Shown here in pieces: positions 1-5,884 of a stretch of DNA of 32,714 bases. Every line of letters begins with the position of its first letter. The first letter of the stretch is position 1. The position numbers and the translations under genes were made by a program. The stretch is from the NCBI GenBank assembly GCA_038230275.1, contig JBBRNO010000065.1:1-32714 (forward strand), read 5' to 3'. This DNA is from JANXXV01 sp038230275. GTDB taxonomy: Bacteria; Acidobacteriota; Terriglobia; Bryobacterales; Bryobacteraceae. Under the pieces are notes generated by a model, which was not told the DNA's origin, made no database searches, and was given only the letters and a program-made list of their open reading frames with translations.

Positions 1-318
1 CCCTGTCTTGGCGCCATTGGCTTCCAGAATAAACGCCGCCAGTTGCACATACGCATCCGCGCCCAGCCCGCCAACATTGCCCGGCGGCATTGTCGATTGC
101 ATCAAGGTGACCAGAGCAGCAACATTGCGCGAGCGCCACGTTGTCATGAAATTGGTGCCGGACAACTGCGGTGCTTCATTTCGTCCCGCCAGATCCGGCA
201 GATGGCACCCGGCACAGTGCGCCAGATACGCCGCGCGGCCGGCACCCGACTGCGCCTCGGTTTGCGCCACGGCGGTTGCCGCCCCCGCCCAGCAAAGAAT
301 CGCTATTTTCCAATTCAT
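1..318 (-). CDS. Exported c-type cytochrome domain, partial (probable N-terminus of a PQQ quinoprotein)
   Basis: The reading frame starts at the ATG at 318 and runs off the window start, so only the first 106 residues are visible. A hydrophobic signal peptide (about residues 1-18, ending near AVAQ) is followed by one class I cytochrome c motif, CAGCH, at residues 35-39; heme would attach in the periplasm. A Met-Pro-Pro segment after the heme motif could supply the axial methionine. The domain ends in a helix typical of the small cytochrome domains fused ahead of PQQ-dependent dehydrogenase propellers in Acidobacteria. That fusion is inference, because the rest lies outside the window. The start overlaps the stop of the upstream YVTN propeller gene by 4 nt (ATGA), so the two are probably translationally coupled. 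A stand-alone monoheme cytochrome is the alternative. Confidence 0.8.
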   Translation of the reverse strand, partial: MNWKIAILCWAGAATAVAQTEAQSGAGRAAYLAHCAGCHLPDLAGRNEAPQLSGTNFMTTWRSRNVAALVTLMQSTMPPGNVGGLGADAYVQLAAFILEANGAKTG

Positions 319-1298
319 TGGCGTACAGCCCAGGCCATGCCGTCCGGCTGCTTGCCTGCATCCAAGTGGCCGGTCACTTCCAGCGATTTCAAATCCAGAA
401 TGGATACGTATCCGTCCGGCGTGCAAGCCACAAACACGCGCGATCCATCGGGCTGCATCTGAATTCCGGCCGCGCCATGTCCGATATTTACCCGCTTCTT
501 CAGCGCGCGCGTAGCCGCATCAAAAATAGAGACGTCCGTCCCGCGCAACGTCGAGACGAACACCAGCCTTCCATCGGGCGTAAACTTCAATCGATTAGCG
601 CCTTCCACATTGGCTGCCAGCGTCTGCGTCACCGTTTTACTCCCCATCTCAATTATGGAAATGGTGCCATCCTGCGCATTCGCCGCCCACAGCTCCTTTC
701 CATCGGGAGAAACATCGAAACCCTCTGCGCGGCGTCCCACGGGAACCACCGTCTCCTCCCACGTGTTATTCGTCTTGTCGATGAAGGTCATCGTGCCAGA
801 CCCGATATTCGAGGTAATAATCCGCTTCAGGTCGCCGGTAACGTAGATCATGTGCGTGCCGTTTTGTCCCGTACCCAGCACCAGATCCACCTTCTTCGCT
901 GCCGGATCATAACTGCCAATCACCTTAGCGGCTTCCGCGGTAAACCAGACCTTGCCACCTGCAAATATCAGTCCATGCGGCGCGCGCAACGCGCCCAAGT
1001 CCACCGAAGGCAGCGCCTTCTGTTCCACCAAATCGATCACCGCAAGCGTGTTGTATGCGCCGCCACCGTAGTTGGAAACAAAGGCAAGCTTTCCATCGGA
1101 CGACGCGATCACTTCATGAGGATCAGGGCCAACCGGCACCCGCGCCAGCACCTTCATGTTCGATGGATTGACAATGGCAAGCGTTCTTTCGGTCTTTGAT
1201 AGCACCAACAAAGCGTTCGGCGGAGTGTCCTCCGCGTAAGCGGTGGCGGCTGTCAACAGGGTCAAGAACAGGATTATTGAACGGATTCTCACGTACAT
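315..1298 (-). CDS. Exported YVTN-family beta-propeller protein
   Basis: A 327-residue protein starting at ATG 1298. The frame stays open upstream to 1643, but the signal peptide (residues about 1-21, hydrophobic core then AYAED) fixes this start. The mature part is a run of about 40-residue repeats with motifs such as TPDGRLVFVS, SPDGKELWAAN and QPDGSRVFVAC, each followed by a segment of the type ISIIEM or VSILDL; this is the YVTN/lactonase-like seven-bladed propeller pattern. Such proteins are periplasmic or secreted and serve as binding scaffolds or occasionally as lactonases; the substrate cannot be read here. No Shine-Dalgarno sequence precedes the start, but TATACT lies 8 nt upstream (1307-1312), which suggests a leaderless transcript. 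It overlaps the cytochrome gene by 4 nt, pointing to a shared redox function. Confidence 0.85.
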   Translation of the reverse strand: MYVRIRSIILFLTLLTAATAYAEDTPPNALLVLSKTERTLAIVNPSNMKVLARVPVGPDPHEVIASSDGKLAFVSNYGGGAYNTLAVIDLVEQKALPSVDLGALRAPHGLIFAGGKVWFTAEAAKVIGSYDPAAKKVDLVLGTGQNGTHMIYVTGDLKRIITSNIGSGTMTFIDKTNNTWEETVVPVGRRAEGFDVSPDGKELWAANAQDGTISIIEMGSKTVTQTLAANVEGANRLKFTPDGRLVFVSTLRGTDVSIFDAATRALKKRVNIGHGAAGIQMQPDGSRVFVACTPDGYVSILDLKSLEVTGHLDAGKQPDGMAWAVRQ

Positions 1299-1306
1299 AG
1301 ACTGCA

Positions 1307-1312
1307 AGTATA
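1307..1312 (-). promoter_or_regulatory. Putative -10 box of a leaderless promoter
   Basis: TATACT on the minus strand ends 8 nt before the ATG at 1298, and no Shine-Dalgarno motif is present. A weak -35 (CTGAAC) lies 18 nt further upstream. Transcription would then begin at or next to the start codon. This rests on motif spacing only. Confidence 0.35.
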
Positions 1313-1348
1313 TCTGAAGCTCTTCCTGGCGTTCAGCAAGGAAAAGCG

Positions 1349-1615
1349 TCACTCCTGATATAGGCGCGCAGACTGCTTTAGATCGCCTGCATTGACGTCC
1401 GAAACTGCGTAGTACCGCATTCTGTCTTTCGTCAACGCGACAATGTTGAAGCCGTTCTGTGCGGTTTCCGTGCTGCTTGTCCGGCCGGAAGGCCAAGTGA
1501 ATAACTTGATAACATGCTGCGCGCGCCGAAATACCAGCGCCGCCACCGAAGTCAGGCAGGTATTGCGAACAATCGACAAGATGCAGGCCCGCCCGTCCCC
1601 ACCTTAGGCCCCAAT
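1349..1615 (-). pseudogene. Remnant of an anti-sigma factor (C-terminal part), frameshifted
   Basis: On the minus strand, 1349-1579 encodes a tail containing VAALVFRRAQHVIKLFTWP, then NGFNIVALTKDRMRYYAVSD and LKQSARLYQE before a TGA stop. These match my memory of the extracytoplasmic end of zf-HC2-type anti-sigma factors (…RPVAALVYRRRQHVINLFVWP…, …YWAVSDLNA…). The preceding piece, GLHLVDCSQYL, sits in another frame at about 1580-1615 and aligns with the expected GFPLVGGRLDYL segment, so a frameshift separates them. No zinc-finger domain, transmembrane segment or cognate sigma-factor gene lies upstream; the homology stops where the repeat-rich element begins near 1640. It is unlikely to make a functional regulator. 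A short expressed fragment starting at the TTG at 1579 cannot be excluded. Confidence 0.55.
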
Positions 1616-1640
1616 CCGGGATCCATATCCGCCAGCCGGA

Positions 1641-1892
1641 CAAGGTTTATGGGCAAGGTTTACAAACGGAGTTCTTACTCTCCAGAAGGGTCTTCGCTCG
1701 TCCGCGACCCAATGCTTGTACCGTTCAAGCCCATTTTCATGCCACGCTGTGACCTCGCCAGTGTAAGCGAGGTTGATCAGCGAATTGCCGCTCATGCACG
1801 AATCTGCATGAACAAAACGTGTATGAGCGGTGGCTCTCCCGCCAGGCAGGTGAACAAAAACTCCGCTTATCCGAATCGTCGCGTTTATCCGA
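1641..1892. other. Hairpin-rich, repeat-flanked non-coding element (candidate structured RNA or small mobile element)
   Basis: Part of the 695-bp stretch without an intact gene. Perfect short stems follow one another: GGGTC/GACCC (1688-1692/1706-1710), GCTTG/CAAGC (1714-1718/1726-1730), a nested pair CGCTG/CAGCG (1745-1749/1778-1782) enclosing CCTCGC/GCGAGG (1753-1758/1767-1772), CCGCTCAT/ATGAGCGG (1788-1795/1823-1830) and TGGC/GCCA (1831-1834/1841-1844). The left side carries two copies of CAAGGTTTA (1641-1649, 1654-1662). The right side carries CGCTTATCCGA and CGTTTATCCGA (1864-1874, 1882-1892), differing at one base. I see no open frame with recognisable protein. A structured RNA, an IS end or a MITE-like relic would all fit; the strand of any transcript is unknown. 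Confidence 0.4.
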
Positions 1893-1980
1893 GCAAGAGG
1901 ATTTTTCTCGGAACAAACCCAATCTCCCAGTGTGGCTCTGTTTCGCAAGAGCTCCCTTCCCCCCGCCAAGTCCGCAGTGA

Positions 1981-1986
1981 TATTAT
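1981..1986 (+). promoter_or_regulatory. Putative -10 box of a leaderless promoter
   Basis: TATTAT ends 7 nt before the ATG at 1994, with no Shine-Dalgarno sequence between. A clear -35 is not visible. It would drive the NHL/FMN oxidoreductase operon as a leaderless message. Confidence 0.35.
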
Positions 1987-1993
1987 CAGCACC

Positions 1994-2986
1994 ATGCCCA
2001 AAGCGGCCCTCTGGCTCCTGCTCCTCCCGTCCCTCGCCTTTTCCGCCGAACCCGGCTGGAATCACCACGAAGGCGGCCTGCTCAAATACAAGGTCAACAT
2101 CCGCTTCGGAGAGGAGCCGGACACCATGCCCGCCGGTTGGAAATTCGGGCGCGTCTCGGCCGTTGCCACCGATCCATCCGGCGAAGTCTACGTGTTCCAG
2201 CGCGGTCCCAAAGCCGACCCGCTCATTGTCTTCGACGCCAATGGAAAATACCTCCGCTCGTGGGGCAAGGGGATGTTCGGCAATCCACACGGACTGCGCA
2301 TCGATAAACAGAACGACGTCTGGGTGACCGACAATGGCGACCATCAGGTGATGAAGTTCACCCGCGATGGAAAGCTCTTACTCACGCTGGGAATGAAGGG
2401 CAAGGCGGGCACGGACGACAAAACGTTCAACCGCCCCACCGACATTGCCTTTGCGCCCAGCGGCGAGGTCTACATCTCAGATGGCTACGGCAATTCGCGC
2501 GTGGTGAAGATCAGCAGCGCGGGCAAGTTCCTCAAGACCTGGGGCACTCCCGGCACCGGTCCCGGACAGTTCAACATTCCGCATTCGGTCGCCGTCGATT
2601 CCAAGGGCACCGTCTACGTGAGCGACCGCGAAAACAACCGCATCCAAATCTTCGATCCCAATGGAAAGTTCCTCCGCCAGTGGACGCATCTCGGGGCAAC
2701 GCAAAACATCTTCATCACGCCGAAAGATGAGATGTGGATCATCACCCATCGCGACAATATCGAGAACATCACCTATGACACGCTGGCCGGTCGCATCATG
2801 AAGATTGATTTGGCGACCGGCCGGATCATCGGTTCGATGGAAAGCCCCGGACACTGGCTGAACGTCAGCTCCCGCGGGGAGATCTTCATCGGCAGCCTGA
2901 CGGGCAATGTGTTCCGCTGGTTCCCCGGTTGGAAGGAAGGCGCGGCCGGAAGCACCGAAGGGTTGAAGCCGAACAATCAGAAATGA
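1994..2986 (+). CDS. Exported NHL-repeat six-bladed beta-propeller, peptidylglycine lyase-like
   Basis: A 330-residue protein. The frame is open upstream to 1514, but the signal peptide (MPKAALWLLLLPSLAFSA) sets the start at ATG 1994. The mature region has NHL-type repeats with recurring motifs: HGLRIDKQNDVWVTDNGDHQ, PTDIAFAPSGEVYISDGYGN and HSVAVDSKGTVYVSDRENNR, each ending in a phrase like IQIFDPNGKFL. This is the architecture of the propeller related to peptidyl-alpha-hydroxyglycine alpha-amidating lyase; several bacterial relatives carry that name without a demonstrated reaction. It is the first gene of a three-gene operon, and its TGA overlaps the ATG of the first FMN dehydrogenase gene by 4 nt. 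Its role there is probably binding or processing a periplasmic substrate; lyase activity is not established from sequence. Confidence 0.85.
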   Translation: MPKAALWLLLLPSLAFSAEPGWNHHEGGLLKYKVNIRFGEEPDTMPAGWKFGRVSAVATDPSGEVYVFQRGPKADPLIVFDANGKYLRSWGKGMFGNPHGLRIDKQNDVWVTDNGDHQVMKFTRDGKLLLTLGMKGKAGTDDKTFNRPTDIAFAPSGEVYISDGYGNSRVVKISSAGKFLKTWGTPGTGPGQFNIPHSVAVDSKGTVYVSDRENNRIQIFDPNGKFLRQWTHLGATQNIFITPKDEMWIITHRDNIENITYDTLAGRIMKIDLATGRIIGSMESPGHWLNVSSRGEIFIGSLTGNVFRWFPGWKEGAAGSTEGLKPNNQK

Positions 2987-4179
2987 GACTTTCGCGCCGC
3001 AATGCTCTTCGCAGTCTGGGTGGCTTTCTTGCCGGGTCGCCCTTTGCGCTGCTAGCGCAACAACAAGCGCAACAACAGGCGCCCGATCTCCGCGACCGCG
3101 TTCCGGGCATCGATGAGATCGCGAGCGTACTGGACTTTGAGCCGGTCGCAAAGTTGAAGATCACCCGCAGCGCCTATGACTACGTAGCCGGTTCAGTGGA
3201 CAGTGAATTTACACTGCGGCGCAACCGGCAAGCCTTCGACTGGGCCAGCATTGTGCCGCGCGCGATAAGTAACACGGGCACCATCGACCTCTCAACCGAA
3301 GTCCTGGGAATCAAGATGAATGCCCCTATCATCGTGGCCCCAACCGCCGGCCACGGGCAACTGCATGCCGATGGAGAGAAGGCGACACATCAGGGCGCAA
3401 CCGCCGCCGGCGCGCTGATGTCGGTTAGTTCCAATGCCAGTTTTTCGATTGATGAAGTCGCAAAGGCAGCCAAGGGTCCGCTGTGGTCACAGCTCTATGC
3501 CGCCGAAACCCCAGACCTGACCCGCGACCGCGTGGAGCGCGCGCTGAAGGCGGGGTGCCAGGCCATCTGCTTTACCGTCGATGTGCAATTTGGCTCGCAC
3601 CGCGAACGGGTTCTGCATGACCGCAACTTGAGCATTGCGCCGCCGGGGCCCACCGGGCAAGGGGCACGACGCCCGCGCGGAACCCCGCCTCCCGCTTTGC
3701 CCTATCGCCTGCGCGGCCAGAATCCGGACAACACCTGGGAACGAGTGGCCGAGATCCGCGCCTACACCACGGTCCCCCTGTTGCTCAAGGGCATCCTTAC
3801 GGCGGAAGACGCCAAGATGGCAGTGGAACACGGTGCGAACGGAATTGTCGTCTCCAATCACGGAGGGCGCTATCTCGATTACGCTCCCTCTACGTTTGAG
3901 GTCCTGGGGGAGATCGTGGAAGCAGTGGGCGGCCGAATTCCGGTTCTGCTGGACGGCGGAGTGCGCCGCGGCAGCGACGTCTTCAAGGCCCTGGCTCTGG
4001 GCGCCAATGCCGTGCAGGTGGGCCGCGCTCCCTTGTGGGGCTTGGGCGCATTCGGCCCGGCCGGGGTGCAGCGGGTTCTTGAGATTCTGCAATCGGAACT
4101 GGCGCTGGCCATGGCGACGGCCGGGCATTCCAGCATCGCCGCGATCAAGCGGTCTTCCATCCTGGTGGATTTCCCATGA
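2983..4179 (+). CDS. Exported FMN-dependent alpha-hydroxy-acid dehydrogenase/oxidase (LldD/glycolate oxidase family)
   Basis: A 398-residue protein beginning with a probable Tat signal (SRRNALRSLGGFLAGSP, residues 4-20) and a Q-rich linker, AQQQAQQQA. The FMN-dependent TIM barrel is complete. Aligning with spinach glycolate oxidase, all catalytic residues are present: Tyr67 (Tyr24 equivalent, in YDYVAG), Tyr172 (Tyr129, in QLY), Asp200 (Asp157, in TVD), Lys269 (Lys230, in LLKG), His293 and Arg296 (His254/Arg257, in SNHGGR) and Arg328-329 (phosphate binding, in DGGVRRG). It should oxidise a 2-hydroxy acid to a 2-oxo acid through FMN; substrate and electron acceptor are unknown. Tat export of a folded flavoprotein would place it in the periplasm. 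It is joined by 4-nt overlaps to the NHL gene before it and to its paralogue after it. Confidence 0.9.
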   Translation: MRLSRRNALRSLGGFLAGSPFALLAQQQAQQQAPDLRDRVPGIDEIASVLDFEPVAKLKITRSAYDYVAGSVDSEFTLRRNRQAFDWASIVPRAISNTGTIDLSTEVLGIKMNAPIIVAPTAGHGQLHADGEKATHQGATAAGALMSVSSNASFSIDEVAKAAKGPLWSQLYAAETPDLTRDRVERALKAGCQAICFTVDVQFGSHRERVLHDRNLSIAPPGPTGQGARRPRGTPPPALPYRLRGQNPDNTWERVAEIRAYTTVPLLLKGILTAEDAKMAVEHGANGIVVSNHGGRYLDYAPSTFEVLGEIVEAVGGRIPVLLDGGVRRGSDVFKALALGANAVQVGRAPLWGLGAFGPAGVQRVLEILQSELALAMATAGHSSIAAIKRSSILVDFP

Positions 4180-5228
4180 ACCGCCGCACGGCAATCAGAA
4201 ACTTGGCCGGCTTCCTTGCCGCCTCGCCGCTAGCTCTTGCCCAGGACGAAGTACGGGTAGCGAAAGCCGCTGACCTGGTAAATGTTTTCGAAATGGAGGA
4301 GATGGCCAAAGCGCATCTCTCCCGGCAGTTGTACGACCACATCGCGGGCGGTGCCGGAGCCGAGGTCACGCTCCGCCGCAACCGCGAATACTTCGACCGC
4401 ATCACCTTCCGCCCGCGCATGTTGATCGATGTGCGGGAGATGAATCTGCGTTGTAAGCTGCTGGGCCAGGAAATGGAATGGCCGGTGCTGATCGCGCCGC
4501 TTGCCGGGCAGGAACTGCTACATCCGAAGGGCGTCCAGGCGACGTTGCAAGGCGCGGAATCCACCAGGACAACCACGGTGCTCACCAGTCCCAATGGCCC
4601 GTTTTGGTATCAGGCGAACCCGGGCGTCGAAGCAGGCACAGTGCAGCAAGCGGCTAAAAACGGTTGCAAGGCGATCGTGATCTCCTTCGGGGCGCCCTAT
4701 GAAGGTGCCAGGGAACGGGACTGGAAGAACGGACAGACGCCGCCATCCCGGCTGCAACCGCGCGCTGGAGCCAATGCAAGCTGGACGGTCCTGCAGCAGG
4801 TGCGGGAATGGTCTAAGCTGCCGGTGCTGGCCAAAGGCATCATGCATCCCGACGACGCGCAAATGGCCATCGAGAAAGGCGCGCAGGGGATTGTCGTCTC
4901 AAACTACGGTGGGTTTTACGCTGATGGGGCTCCCTCCACCATGGAAGTTCTGCCCTCGATTGTCGATTCGGTGAAGGGCCGTGTGCCCGTTCTGGTGGAC
5001 GGCGGATTCCGCCGCGGCACCGATATCTTGAAGGCGCTGGCGTTCGGCGCAAGCGCCGTAATGCTGGGACGCCCTGTGCTTTGGGGTTTGGCCGCGTATG
5101 GTCCCGCTGGCGTGCAAAAGGTGCTGGAACTGGTGCAAACCGAATTGGCGATGGCCATGGGGCTTTCGGGAATCACCACCATTCCCGGGGTAACCCGCAA
5201 CCTGGTAAAACTGCACCGGCAATTGTGA
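4176..5228 (+). CDS. Divergent FMN alpha-hydroxy-acid dehydrogenase paralogue lacking catalytic residues (candidate pseudoenzyme)
   Basis: A 350-residue paralogue of the preceding gene, also with a Tat-like leader (NRRTAIRNLAGFLAASPLALA). The barrel and FMN-phosphate site are kept (DGGFRRG, residues 275-281; GASAVMLGRP), as is Lys220. The rest of the active site is replaced: His55 stands for Tyr24, Asn148 for Tyr129, Gly172 for Asp157, Tyr244 for the catalytic base His254 and Phe247 for Arg257 (SNYGGF instead of SNHGGR). The frame is intact with normal codon use, so this is not a decaying gene. Known chemistry of the family needs the His base and the Arg that binds the substrate carboxylate, so classic hydroxy-acid oxidation is unlikely. 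A regulatory subunit, FMN-binding partner or different reaction are possible; this is inference. The 4-nt overlap with the active paralogue suggests co-translation. Confidence 0.88.
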   Translation: MNRRTAIRNLAGFLAASPLALAQDEVRVAKAADLVNVFEMEEMAKAHLSRQLYDHIAGGAGAEVTLRRNREYFDRITFRPRMLIDVREMNLRCKLLGQEMEWPVLIAPLAGQELLHPKGVQATLQGAESTRTTTVLTSPNGPFWYQANPGVEAGTVQQAAKNGCKAIVISFGAPYEGARERDWKNGQTPPSRLQPRAGANASWTVLQQVREWSKLPVLAKGIMHPDDAQMAIEKGAQGIVVSNYGGFYADGAPSTMEVLPSIVDSVKGRVPVLVDGGFRRGTDILKALAFGASAVMLGRPVLWGLAAYGPAGVQKVLELVQTELAMAMGLSGITTIPGVTRNLVKLHRQL

Positions 5229-5353
5229 TGGGACATACTGTCTCAAGCCCGTGTCCAACCACCACACCGCGATTCCGCTAGAATGGGATAACACCTTTGT
5301 TTCAAACGTTTAAATCTGGTCGCTGAGTTGCTGTCAGGAACAGAGGCATTGCC

Positions 5354-5884
5354 ATGCGCGGACTTCTGATCACATTCGGGCTTACACTCGTGTCGCTCCA
5401 AGCGGCCACGCTCGAATACCTCAGCTTGGACGACATGGCGAAGAAATCCACCGCAATTGTTCGGGGCCGCATCCAGAGCTGCGCTGGAGAATTTCGCGGA
5501 TCGGTCATCTTCACCCACTGCAAGGTTGGGGTCACGGAACAGTGGAAGGGAGACTCCCAACCGGTGGTGGATGTGGCTACGCCTGGCGGTACCGCCAAAG
5601 GGATGGCACAGAACTTCCCCGGAGCCCCCAAGCTGGCGCAAGGCGAAGAGTACGTGCTGTTTCTCTGGACGGGCAAGTCGGGAATGACCCAACTGATCGG
5701 CCTTTCGCAGGGTGTTTTCGATCTGAAACCGGATGCCAAGGGACAGACCGTAGCCCAGCGGGCGGCCACCACGGAGCGGATGCTGGATGCGGCCGGGAAC
5801 GTCATCTCGGATTCGCCGCTCGAAATGCGCGTGCGCGAACTGAAGGCGCGGGTGGTGCAAGCGCTGGCGAGTGCTGCAAAATGA
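5354..5884 (+). CDS. Small exported protein of unknown function, coupled to the downstream protease
   Basis: A 176-residue protein with an N-terminal signal peptide (residues about 1-17, ending LQAA). The mature part has a segment of the type STAIVRGRIQSC, a beta-rich middle with PGGTAKGMAQ and GEEYVLFLW, and a charged C-terminal helix. I do not recognise a named domain; the VxG-x-V and GEEYVLFL pattern suggests a small beta-barrel of OB-like type, which is only an impression. AGAGG lies 7 nt before the ATG and serves as ribosome binding site. The stop overlaps the start of the matrixin-like protease gene by 4 nt, so the two products are probably made together. An assembly factor, inhibitor or accessory subunit of the protease are possible roles, none shown by the sequence. 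Confidence 0.8.
   Translation: MRGLLITFGLTLVSLQAATLEYLSLDDMAKKSTAIVRGRIQSCAGEFRGSVIFTHCKVGVTEQWKGDSQPVVDVATPGGTAKGMAQNFPGAPKLAQGEEYVLFLWTGKSGMTQLIGLSQGVFDLKPDAKGQTVAQRAATTERMLDAAGNVISDSPLEMRVRELKARVVQALASAAK

Noticed and set aside
171..1199. A long plus-strand open frame of 342 codons
   Set aside because: It lies antisense to the cytochrome and YVTN genes, is rich in Arg/His/Gln as expected of a shadow frame, and has no domain.
1641..1892. A group II intron or complete insertion sequence
   Set aside because: No reverse transcriptase, transposase or domain V-like hairpin is present, and the segment is only about 250 bp.
1514..1993. A 160-codon N-terminal extension of the NHL propeller gene
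   Set aside because: The added sequence has no signal peptide or domain and crosses the repeat-rich element; the clear signal peptide starting at 1994 sets the start.
3054..3080. A short CAA/GCG-rich tandem repeat
   Set aside because: It only encodes the AQQQAQQQA linker after the Tat leader of the FMN dehydrogenase; it is low-complexity coding sequence, not a separate repeat element.
5542..5880. An upstream in-frame extension of the metalloprotease
   Set aside because: It overlaps the small exported protein gene in another frame, and the signal peptide begins at 5881.
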